Positions 8,520-16,078 of a DNA stretch of 64,000 bases are shown piece after piece. Under the pieces are notes generated by a model that had not been told where the DNA came from, ran no database searches, and saw only the letters and a program-made list of their open reading frames with translations. Within the stretch, counting starts at the first letter, position 1. The number at the start of each line of letters is the position of its first letter. The translations under genes were made by a program, and so were the position numbers. The DNA is from Oscillatoriophycideae cyanobacterium NC_groundwater_1537_Pr4_S-0.65um_50_18 (GTDB lineage Bacteria > Cyanobacteriota > Cyanobacteriia > Elainellales > Elainellaceae): the NCBI GenBank assembly GCA_016208305.1, contig JACQYI010000081.1, positions 84,092 through 148,091 on the forward strand, given 5' to 3'.

Positions 8520-9626
8520 TTATTCTGATGGCTGCTGATCTGCCGTAGGTTGCTGATCTGCTGTAGAAAGAGAGAGATAGATTCCCGTCAGAACTATTAA
8601 AAAGGCGCAGCCGTTAACCAGAGTGATTTTCTGCGAAAAGAAAACTCCTGCGAGAACTGCCGAAAGCACTGGAATAGTCAGCATAGAAACAGAGATAAGA
8701 CTTGCTCCAAACTGCTTCAAACTGTAGGTTAACAATCCATGACCCATGACTTGAGAAACCAACGCCAGCGCAAAAACTGCCAGTCCGGATGTCCAGGTGG
8801 AAGGGAAACTCCAATCACCGTTCAACTCACCGTTCAACAGTAAGACAGAGGCAATAGCCAAACTGCCCATCAAACTGATCGTCATCATGATGAACGATGT
8901 TGAAAACTGGCTGCGTAACTGCTCAATGCTCAAAATTGCGGCGGCCAACAGAACAGCGGCGGCTAATGCTGCGGCATCTCCGATGAGCTGGCTGCTGGAA
9001 ACATGCAAATCCTGAATGCCGATCGCCACGACACCCGCGATCGCAACTCCCAGCCCCAACACAAACCGTATACTGAACTGCTTACCCAAAAGCAGCCAAG
9101 CGCCTAAGGTTGTAAAGATAGGCATCATATTGTTCAACAGCGCCGAGTTTGCCACGCTGGTCTGAGTTAATGACCAAGCCGCACAGGTAAAGGAACCCGC
9201 AAAGCCAAGACCTGCGATCGCAAACAGCACCCAATCTTGCCATCTAATTCCTGAATGCCCTGATTTCTGAGAGGATGCCATTTCTAACGGATCTGCCGAT
9301 CGTTGAGCAAGGGCATGTTGTAGTCTTTCCCATCCGCCAAAAGCGACAGCAGCAATGAGTAAACGATTAAAAGCGATCGCCGCTGGATTGAGATCCTGTT
9401 CTGCGATCACTACAAAAATAGACGCGCAGGCAATTCCCATTAAGGCAATACCGAGAATGATGCTCCCTGAGAAGGGACGGACGACAGACCCAGCGGCAAT
9501 GAGTCTTTGTTTCAGCGTTGCAGTCGATAGGGGCTGAAGCAAACGATCGGGTCGCCCAGCTTTCTGAGAGGTTTTTGCCGAAGCGGGAGGCACTGAATTG
9601 GGGGAGAAGACGGTTGAGGCAGTCAT
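8520..9626 (-). CDS. DMT-family (EamA) transporter
   Basis: A 368-residue drug/metabolite transporter-superfamily protein with about ten hydrophobic helices arranged as two EamA repeats (roughly residues 52-195 and 205-350). The N-terminal 45 residues are soluble and Ser/Pro rich. Members export amino acids, sugars or other small metabolites, and the substrate is not readable from sequence. The C-terminus has a short tandem repeat TADQQP-TADQQP. It is transcribed away from the AraC-type regulator at 9879, with a 252-base shared promoter region that also holds a perfect TTGTATACAA palindrome, so regulation by AraC and/or a GntR protein is plausible. Confidence 0.85.
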   Translation of the reverse strand: MTASTVFSPNSVPPASAKTSQKAGRPDRLLQPLSTATLKQRLIAAGSVVRPFSGSIILGIALMGIACASIFVVIAEQDLNPAAIAFNRLLIAAVAFGGWERLQHALAQRSADPLEMASSQKSGHSGIRWQDWVLFAIAGLGFAGSFTCAAWSLTQTSVANSALLNNMMPIFTTLGAWLLLGKQFSIRFVLGLGVAIAGVVAIGIQDLHVSSSQLIGDAAALAAAVLLAAAILSIEQLRSQFSTSFIMMTISLMGSLAIASVLLLNGELNGDWSFPSTWTSGLAVFALALVSQVMGHGLLTYSLKQFGASLISVSMLTIPVLSAVLAGVFFSQKITLVNGCAFLIVLTGIYLSLSTADQQPTADQQPSE

Positions 9627-9707
9627 AGAAGCTTAAATACTGGGGAGGATAGGCTACTGGGGGATCGGCGAAACCGTAGTTTCAGATAAAAATGAAGCGT
9701 ACAAAAT

Positions 9708-9717
9708 TTGTATACAA
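9708..9717. promoter_or_regulatory. Possible GntR (FadR/FCD-type) operator TTGTATACAA
   Basis: A perfect 10-bp palindrome 82 bases upstream of the EamA transporter start. The sequence matches the half-sites usually bound by FCD-type GntR regulators. A 9/10 match, TTGTATACTA, lies in the promoter of the GntR gene at 24511-24520. By chance a perfect copy is expected about 0.06 times in 64 kb, but one-mismatch copies about twice, so the link is suggestive only. Confidence 0.35.
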
Positions 9718-9878
9718 TTAATGTACATAAAAATAGTATGTAAATCAAGCCATTCAAATATTGAATGAACTATCTGATTCTTGCGTCACTATCAAAATCT
9801 GGGGATCAATTTTCATCAGGCGAGTGGGAATCTCATGAGCATGACTACAATCAGAACAAGATGAGTTGAGTTGAGATC

Positions 9879-10754
9879 GTGCAAACTCCAAGTCAGCATC
9901 AGGCCGAAACCCAATATCTACCTATTTTGTCGAGCCAGGATCAAGGCTGGGAAAATATTCTGGTTAATCAATTTCAGCATCCACCGGGTGAGGCGACCTG
10001 CCACTTTAGTGATGAACATACGGTTTGTTTATCGCTGGCCGCTCGACCTGTGCGCTCTTTGCACATTAAAGGAGGCAAGACCCATACAGGACTGTACGGG
10101 AAAGGTGACATTTCTATCACACCTGCTCAAGTGCCGCTGTTTGCGCGCTGGGAAGATGAAGATCACTTTTTAGAGATTCGGATTGCCTCTCACTTTATCC
10201 AGACTGTTGCCAGAGAAACCTTAGATAAACAGGCTGCCCAAATTGAATTGGCTTCTGAGTTTCGGATGCGCGATCCGCAGCTGGAATCGATCGCCCTGCT
10301 GCTGCTAACCGAACTCCAACAGAAAAATTCAGGCAGCAAGCTATATATTGAATCGCTCTCTAACGTCCTAGCGGTGCATTTGCTCCGACAATACGCAACG
10401 TCGAAGCCTCAAGTCTTTATCTATAGAGGCGGCTTACCTCAGCGTCAGCTAGCGCAAGTGCTGGACTATATCCATGACCATTTGGATCAAGAGATTACAC
10501 TGGCAGATTTAGCGGCATTGCTGAGTATGAGTCAGTTCCATTTCAGCCATTTGTTCAAGCAGGCGATCGCCATAACGCCCTACCAGTACTTACTTCAGCA
10601 ACGGATCGAACGAGCCAAACAATTATTAAAGCAAACCGACCAGCCCATCATGGAGATTGCCTTTCAATGTGGGTTTAACAGCCATAGCCATTTGAGTAAA
10701 CAGTTTCGCCAACTGACAGGCATCACTCCGACCGCCTACAGAGCCATTAAATAA
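9879..10754 (+). CDS. AraC family transcriptional regulator
   Basis: A 291-residue regulator with an N-terminal ligand/sensor part and a C-terminal double helix-turn-helix of the AraC/XylS type: ITLADLAALLSMSQFHFSHLFK (first HTH, about 200-221) and IMEIAFQCGFNSHSHLSKQFRQ followed by TGITPTAYR (second HTH and signature, about 255-287). The GTG at 9879 is taken as start. It is divergent from the EamA exporter, the usual arrangement for a local regulator and its target. The effector is unknown. Confidence 0.88.
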   Translation: MQTPSQHQAETQYLPILSSQDQGWENILVNQFQHPPGEATCHFSDEHTVCLSLAARPVRSLHIKGGKTHTGLYGKGDISITPAQVPLFARWEDEDHFLEIRIASHFIQTVARETLDKQAAQIELASEFRMRDPQLESIALLLLTELQQKNSGSKLYIESLSNVLAVHLLRQYATSKPQVFIYRGGLPQRQLAQVLDYIHDHLDQEITLADLAALLSMSQFHFSHLFKQAIAITPYQYLLQQRIERAKQLLKQTDQPIMEIAFQCGFNSHSHLSKQFRQLTGITPTAYRAIK

Positions 10755-10897
10755 ATAACGGCGCAACAGAAGCGAGAGCGATCGCGTGAGGGCTTCTTTC
10801 AAAAAATTCAACAACATGTCTAGAACATTACTTCTGAAATAGTTAAATCTAATGAAGTTGCGTCACGATCAAAAGAGATGAATACAGAAAATCGATT

Positions 10898-12001
10898 TTG
10901 TCTAGCTCCCCTGAAATAGTTAACTCACCGATCGCCCATCCTGCCATCCCTAGAGAGAACCCTCGCTCAAAGCTATGGTTGCCCGATCGCGTGCTCTTCA
11001 CACCTGCTGCCCTGCAAGAACCTTGGGGGCAGAAAATCTTAGCGCAAGTACAGTCGCTCAATCTGCCCGTAGAGGAGCTATCTCGCAACCGTCTTACCGG
11101 ACTGCGAGGTGCAACGGAGCAAGAGACTTATCGCCTGTCTAAGCGCACCTTAGCGGTTGTGACTGCTCCCCCTAGCAGTTTCAAGCTTAGCCCTATTCCT
11201 CCTTCCGCCGATTGGCAGTTTCACTTGGCTGAAGGCTGCCCTGCCCACTGTCAATATTGCTATTTGGCGGGTAGCCTGCAAGGGCCTCCTGTGATTCGCG
11301 TTTTTGCCAACTTACCGCAGATTCTAGACAACTTAGCAGCCTATGAGCATGCCGATCAGTCCACAAGCTTTGAGGTGAGTTGCTACACTGACCCCTTGGG
11401 CATTGAGCACCTGACAGGCAGTTTAGCCGAGTGCATTCGTTACTTTGGCACCCGAAAAAAAGGGCATTTGCGTTGGGTTTCTAAATTCGATAACGTAGAT
11501 GGCTTACTAAACTTGCCCCATAATGGCCGTACACGCTGTCGGTTTAGCGTTAACGCAGCTCCCATCTCTCAGCAATTTGAGGGCGGTACAGCGGCTGTAA
11601 GCGATCGCCTTCAGGCTTTGCGGCGACTGGCTCTGCCCCAGACCCAAAAAGGGGGTGGGTATCCGGTTGGATTGGTGATTGCGCCTATTGTGGCATTTGA
11701 AGACTGGCAAATGCATTACGATCGCCTATTCGATCAGATCAGCGCAGCTTTAGATTTTGACTGCGACTTAACGTTTGAGCTAATTTCTCATCGTTTCACG
11801 CCCACATCTAAAGAAGTTCTCACCCAGTGGTATCCCAATACCAAGCTAGATATGGATGAGTCGAGCCGTAGTCTGAAGCGTAATAAATTTGGTGGAAGCA
11901 AATATGTCTATGATACCGACACCATGAAGGCTCTGCGCCGTTTCTTTGAGCAGCAAATCGCCCAACGGTTTCCTCATGCTAGGCTCCTGTACTGGACTTA
12001 A
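10898..12001 (+). CDS. Spore-photoproduct-lyase-family radical SAM protein
   Basis: A 367-residue radical S-adenosylmethionine protein of the SPL family. The cluster motif is C-x3-C-x2-C, CPAHCQYC (Cys114, 118, 121), the arrangement used by SplB rather than the common CxxxCxxC of other radical SAM groups being preceded by a long N-terminus. FEVSCYTDPLGIEHLTG places Cys162 where Bacillus SplB has its hydrogen-donor cysteine (Cys141), so a lyase-like reaction on thymine photoproducts is possible. The organism does not sporulate, so the true substrate is uncertain. An in-frame stop lies at 10853; between it and the protein only the TTG at 10898 is a usable start. Confidence 0.8.
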   Translation: MSSSPEIVNSPIAHPAIPRENPRSKLWLPDRVLFTPAALQEPWGQKILAQVQSLNLPVEELSRNRLTGLRGATEQETYRLSKRTLAVVTAPPSSFKLSPIPPSADWQFHLAEGCPAHCQYCYLAGSLQGPPVIRVFANLPQILDNLAAYEHADQSTSFEVSCYTDPLGIEHLTGSLAECIRYFGTRKKGHLRWVSKFDNVDGLLNLPHNGRTRCRFSVNAAPISQQFEGGTAAVSDRLQALRRLALPQTQKGGGYPVGLVIAPIVAFEDWQMHYDRLFDQISAALDFDCDLTFELISHRFTPTSKEVLTQWYPNTKLDMDESSRSLKRNKFGGSKYVYDTDTMKALRRFFEQQIAQRFPHARLLYWT

Positions 12002-12027
12002 AGCCCCGACTAAACATTCTGCACTTC

Positions 12028-12110
12028 GCCCCCAACCCCCAATTCTGGGGGACTTCCGGAATTTAAATTCCCCCAGAATTGAGGAATTTAGGGGGCTAAA
12101 GGGGCTTGAA
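12028..12110. repeat. Palindromic C-rich/G-rich intergenic repeat
   Basis: Alternating C-tracts and G-tracts (CCCCCAATTCTGGGGG, then AATTCCCCCAGAATT and AATTTAGGGGGCT) form several overlapping inverted repeats. This type is common between cyanobacterial genes. It lies between the radical SAM gene and the convergent RRM gene. Confidence 0.5.
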
Positions 12111-12233
12111 GACAAATCAGGATTGTGTGTACACCGTAGCGCAGGATAGGGGGCAGGGGGGATTAACAAGTGCCTAAAATCATAACTGACCCCTTTTCAG
12201 ACGCCCTCTTAAGTCGTCAATCCTGGGGTCGAT

Positions 12234-12268
12234 AAAAAAAGGATCAAGCAATTATGCTTAATCCTTTT
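12234..12268 (-). terminator. Rho-independent terminator of the RRM gene
   Basis: Read on the minus strand: stem AGGATTAAGCA, loop TAAT, stem TGCTTGATCCT (one mismatch), followed by seven T. It lies 83 bases past the stop of the RRM gene. The plus-strand side has only a four-T tract (CCTTTTAA), so it mainly serves the minus strand. Confidence 0.75.
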
Positions 12269-12350
12269 AAGATTGAATTCAGTGATGAACTGAGATGAAA
12301 CTAGATTGAAAACGACTCTAGCCCATTACAGAAAACCATTTGAAGAATGA

Positions 12351-12644
12351 TTAGTTGCGCGAGAAGCTATCTCTGCGAGTTCCACCAAAGGAACCTCTAT
12401 CTTCACGAGGCTTAGCTTTGTTGACCTTGAGATCGCGCCCCATCCAGGCTGACCCATCTAGAGCATCAATAGCAGACTGCTCTTCAGTCTCTGTACCCAT
12501 TTCTACGAAACCGAATCCTCGCAGCCGACCTGTTTCCCGATCGATCGGCATCTGAACGCGCTTAACCGCACCATACTCTGTGAATATGGCCGTCACATCA
12601 GCTTCTGTAGCCTCGTAGGACAGATTACCAATATAAATTGACAT
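12351..12644 (-). CDS. rbp: Cyanobacterial RNA-binding protein (single RRM)
   Basis: A 97-residue protein consisting of one RNA recognition motif plus a short Arg/Gly/Ser tail (GGTRRDSFSRN). RNP2 is IYIGNL (residues 3-8) and RNP1 is RGFGFVEM; KVNKAKPRED closes the domain. Such Rbp proteins bind RNA in the cytosol, and several are cold-induced. The ATG at 12644 is chosen over the TTG one codon earlier because GGAGATTAGTTG gives a good ribosome site and MSIYIGNLSY matches family starts. The long gap to the divergent DUF5996 gene leaves room for the extended 5' leader typical of cold-regulated rbp genes. Confidence 0.93.
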   Translation of the reverse strand: MSIYIGNLSYEATEADVTAIFTEYGAVKRVQMPIDRETGRLRGFGFVEMGTETEEQSAIDALDGSAWMGRDLKVNKAKPREDRGSFGGTRRDSFSRN

Positions 12645-13016
12645 CAACTAATCTCCAAAATTGAACAATGTGTAGAGAGAAATTTCGGAGAGAAGTCTAC
12701 CCATACTAAACGTAGCGAAACTTTCAATACTTGAAACAAATTCTGCAACCGATACTTATTCTCAACCCCCACTATAGCACTTCAAAAAATAATGGAGGCA
12801 CGCCTCACAAATTGGTTAGCAATTCTTATTTTGAAACAAAGCCTGAAAAAAGTCCGCAGGGCGCAAACTTCCCATACTGAGATCCGTAATGAAACCTGCT
12901 GCAAATGGGTGGCGATCGACTGAAAATGTCCAGATCTGTGAAAAGGTTTCATTAGAACACAATGTCAGCCACCCAATCGTCATACGATCGAAGCAGTTTG
13001 CCTAAAGGTTTGCATC
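12645..13016. other. Divergent promoter region (rbp / DUF5996)
   Basis: A 372-base AT-rich gap holding the promoters and leaders of both divergent genes. No gene was found. One stretch (about 12798-12815) reads GCCTCACAAATTGG, a partial reverse match to the recurrent intergenic motif described elsewhere. Confidence 0.5.
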
Positions 13017-13985
13017 ATGGCTACTTCCCAGCTTGATCCATTACTGAATCCATCGACTGAGTCCTGGCCACCATTGCCCGTTGCTGCATGGCAGGATACC
13101 TATGAAACATTGCATCTCTGGACTCAGATCATTGGCAAAATTCGCTTAGCCTTGGCTCCAAAAGTCAACCATTGGTGGCACTCGACTCTATACGTCACGC
13201 CGCGTGGCTTAACGACTTCGACCATTCCTGACGGCACCCGCAACTTTCAAATCACCTTCGATTTTTTAAAGGCTCAGCTTTTGATTGAAACTAGCGATGG
13301 CATTACCCGCAGTATTGCCCTCGCGCCTCGTTCGGTGGCTGATTTTTATCAGGAGGTGATGCGTACTCTGAAATCGATCGGCATTGAAGTACAGATTTGG
13401 ACAAAGCCGCAGGAAGTGACGAATCCCATTCCCTTTGAGCAGGACGATCGCCCTGGGGCTTACGATCCAGAGTCTGCTCAGAAATTTTGGCAAATTCTCG
13501 TACAGGCCGATCGCATCTTGACGCAATTCCGCTCTCGTTACGCGGGCAAGTGCAGTCCGGTGCATTTCTTCTGGGGTAGTTTTGACCTAGCTGTGACGCG
13601 CTTCTCCGGGCGATGCGCGCCTGAGCATCCGGGGGGTGTGCCCAATATGGCCGATTGGGTAACGCGAGAAGCCTACTCGCATGAAGTCAGCAGCTGCGGT
13701 TTTTGGTTTGGCGCTGGTTCTATCGAGGCGCTGTTCTATGCTTACGCCTATCCCGCACCAGAAGGCTTCAAGGACTATCCCATTCAGCCGCAAGCAGCTT
13801 TCTACAGCCCGGACATGCAGGAGTTTATTTTTCCTTACGACAGGGTGCGGCAAGCAGATGACCCAGATGCCAGAGTACTGGAATTTTTGCAAAGCACCTA
13901 CGAGGCCGCCGCTAACTTAGGCAATTGGGATCGCGCCGCTCTGGAATATAGTCCCATTGTTAAGACTCCCGTTATTAAGGGCTAA
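13017..13985 (+). CDS. DUF5996 family protein
   Basis: A 322-residue soluble protein. The opening WPPLPVAAWQDTYETLHLWTQIIGKIRL, the segment NHWWHSTLYVTPRGLTTS, and the distal SPVHFFWGSFDLAVTRFSGR and SHEVSSCGFWFG blocks are characteristic of the DUF5996 family, which is widespread in bacteria and of unknown function. No signal peptide or membrane segment. The ATG at 13017 follows a gap with no other start. It is convergent with the glutathionyl-hydroquinone reductase gene. No activity is claimed. Confidence 0.82.
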   Translation: MATSQLDPLLNPSTESWPPLPVAAWQDTYETLHLWTQIIGKIRLALAPKVNHWWHSTLYVTPRGLTTSTIPDGTRNFQITFDFLKAQLLIETSDGITRSIALAPRSVADFYQEVMRTLKSIGIEVQIWTKPQEVTNPIPFEQDDRPGAYDPESAQKFWQILVQADRILTQFRSRYAGKCSPVHFFWGSFDLAVTRFSGRCAPEHPGGVPNMADWVTREAYSHEVSSCGFWFGAGSIEALFYAYAYPAPEGFKDYPIQPQAAFYSPDMQEFIFPYDRVRQADDPDARVLEFLQSTYEAAANLGNWDRAALEYSPIVKTPVIKG

Positions 13986-14030
13986 GGATCGCCAACAGGA
14001 TAGATAAGGGCGCGATCGCCTATTAGCCTA

Positions 14031-14999
14031 TTAAATGTTGCCGAAGCGATCGCGATCGTGCCCTTCGTCGAGATCGATGATTGGCCCCTTCGGTACAATT
14101 CGATTGGGATTAATTTCCGTCATACTCATGTAATAGCTGTGCTTTGTATCTTTTAGATTGCACGTAACTTTAAACTCAGGTCGCTGATAGAGATCCTTGA
14201 GATAATTCCAGAGGTTTGGATAGTCTAGAATTCGTCGTAAATTGCACTTAAAGTGACCGTAGTATACGGTGTCAAAGCGATACAGCGTTGCAAACATACA
14301 AATATCAGCTTCAGTGAGTCGATCGCCACACAGATAGCGCTGCTTGCTTAAAAGGGTTTCCCATCGATCTAAATGCTGGAAGAGTTCAGTTACAGCCTCT
14401 TCGTAAGCGGCTTGCGAAGTCGCGAAACCAGCACGATAGACGCCAACATTGATAGGTAAATAGATGGCATCGATCGCATCATCAACTTTCTGCTGGAGTT
14501 CATGTGGATATAAGTCTCTCTTCTGCGTTGCCAATTCCGCAAATTCTACATCAAGCATGCGGATAATTTCGCGAGATTCGTTGTTGACGATCGTTTGCTT
14601 TTGTTTATCCCACAATACTGGAACGGTGACTCGACCCGTAAACTGAGAATCGGTTTTTACATAGATTTCTTGCAAATATTGAGCATGATTTACCCCGTTA
14701 GAACTGTCTGATGTTTCGGAAAAACTCCAGCCCTTGTCGCCAAGAATTGGATCAGCGATCGACACTGAGATGGCATGATTCAACCCTTTAAGTTCTCGCA
14801 TAATTAAGGTGCGATGTGCCCACGGACAGGCTAAAGAGACATAGAGGTGATAGCGTCCTGCCTCTGCTCTAAACCCGCTTGATCCATCGCTAGTGACGCG
14901 ATCGCGAAACGTTGTCGGTTTCACATGAAATTTACCATTCTGATCTTGGTCATTCCGGTTTTTTGTCCATTGACCTTTGATCAACATTCCTGAGGCCAT
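14031..14999 (-). CDS. Glutathionyl-hydroquinone reductase (Xi-class glutathione transferase)
   Basis: Reduces glutathionyl-hydroquinones to hydroquinones with glutathione. The 322-residue length and the active-site block LYVSLACPWAHR (catalytic Cys58) are diagnostic for the YqjG/ECM4 group; WSFSETSDSSNGV, VPVLWDKQKQTIVNNESREIIRML and the C-terminal GST helical domain (LTEADICMFATLYRFDTVYYGHFKCN) fit as well. The start at 14999 has a strong AGGAGG site seven bases upstream. Cytosolic; likely used in quinone or oxidative stress handling. All key residues appear intact. Confidence 0.92.
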   Translation of the reverse strand: MASGMLIKGQWTKNRNDQDQNGKFHVKPTTFRDRVTSDGSSGFRAEAGRYHLYVSLACPWAHRTLIMRELKGLNHAISVSIADPILGDKGWSFSETSDSSNGVNHAQYLQEIYVKTDSQFTGRVTVPVLWDKQKQTIVNNESREIIRMLDVEFAELATQKRDLYPHELQQKVDDAIDAIYLPINVGVYRAGFATSQAAYEEAVTELFQHLDRWETLLSKQRYLCGDRLTEADICMFATLYRFDTVYYGHFKCNLRRILDYPNLWNYLKDLYQRPEFKVTCNLKDTKHSYYMSMTEINPNRIVPKGPIIDLDEGHDRDRFGNI

Positions 15000-15453
15000 A
15001 CCTTCCTCCTAGCTGTAATAACGCCATCATAAGAAATGAAGTTGTCTTTGCCAGTCAGAAATAGTCAGATCAAAGGTCGGGAAAGATCGAATGTTTCTCT
15101 GAAAAGATTAAGTATTTTTTGGAAAACTTGAATAGCTATTTTGTCCTTAAGAAGCCGGATTTCAGCCCTTTCCTGGCATTGAAAAAGGGCTTGAGGGTAA
15201 GAGCAACAAAAGTGATAGATTCTTCAATATTTTCTAACTCAAATTCTGACTTTTTCTGACTTTTTCTGACTGACGATTTTGCCACCGCTATTTATTCTGA
15301 GGAGAGATGAAGACAACTCAGTCTTCTGTCCCAATCACCTGTTTGCTTCCTAGAGGGTGGCTCACACTCTCTTTGATGCGGTTGCAGATAGAAGATGTCA
15401 ACATTAAAGCCTCTGCAAATGGATTTTTCGATCGCTCATTCTCAGGGATTTAT
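15000..15453. other. Gene-free stretch with short tandem repeat
   Basis: A 454-base gap between divergently read genes. It holds the promoter of the hydroquinone reductase gene and three 10-base tandem units of TTCTGACTTT type (15244-15273). An open frame runs upstream of the membrane gene from 15307, but its predicted 49 extra residues look non-coding. Confidence 0.5.
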
Positions 15454-15909
15454 ATGGACTTTTCACACGGGTTTTTATTGCTTTGCACCCTGCTCGGTTT
15501 CTACAATCTTGGTACCATCTGGTTTGCCCAACTTGTTGTTTATCCTCTCTTCGCCAAAGTCGGTGCAGAAGACTATAGGGCTTACCACAAGTTCTATTCA
15601 AGCCACATCCCTATTCCAGTCATTCTTCCAGGGTTTGCCAACTTTCTGTTGCCGATTGTCCTGATCTTTTATCGTCCTGCGCCTGTGCCATTGGCGATCG
15701 CTTTGGCGAATGCTGCCTGTGGGCTATTGGGACTCTTTGTGACCGTAGCGTTAGAAATACCCCGTCATAATCGCCTGGAAAAGGGGGGCAAACAGGAAGA
15801 AGTGATCCGAGAATTAATCCGCTACAACTGGCCTCGCACCTTTGGAATCGTGGGTTCTGCTTTTCTTACATTCCTGATGCTGATGCAGGCATTCTCACCT
15901 ACTGTTTAA
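15454..15909 (+). CDS. DUF1772-like four-helix membrane protein
   Basis: A 151-residue membrane protein with about four hydrophobic helices. FVTVALEIPRHNRLEKG followed by a polar segment and YNWPRTFG resembles DUF1772 (anthrone-oxygenase-like) proteins, which keep an [IL]PxxN...L...NW.R pattern. The ATG at 15454 is chosen because the helical part begins right there and AGGGAT precedes it; an ATG at 15307 would add an unusual polar N-terminus with its Shine-Dalgarno too close. The function is unknown. The next gene on the strand is the permease-kinase fusion, 169 bases on. Confidence 0.6.
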   Translation: MDFSHGFLLLCTLLGFYNLGTIWFAQLVVYPLFAKVGAEDYRAYHKFYSSHIPIPVILPGFANFLLPIVLIFYRPAPVPLAIALANAACGLLGLFVTVALEIPRHNRLEKGGKQEEVIRELIRYNWPRTFGIVGSAFLTFLMLMQAFSPTV

Positions 15910-16078
15910 TTGAACTGTTTAATCAAAAAGTGATTTCTCAATCACCACTGGTGGCGAATAATCTACGAGCAGCATCGTTGGCTAAAGGAGTTTACTGCAA
16001 GCAAGTTCTCTCAGGAATGATTGCCAGTCTGTATCTCAGGGAATATTTGAGAGGGAAACTTGCTTTCTCTAGGCACGT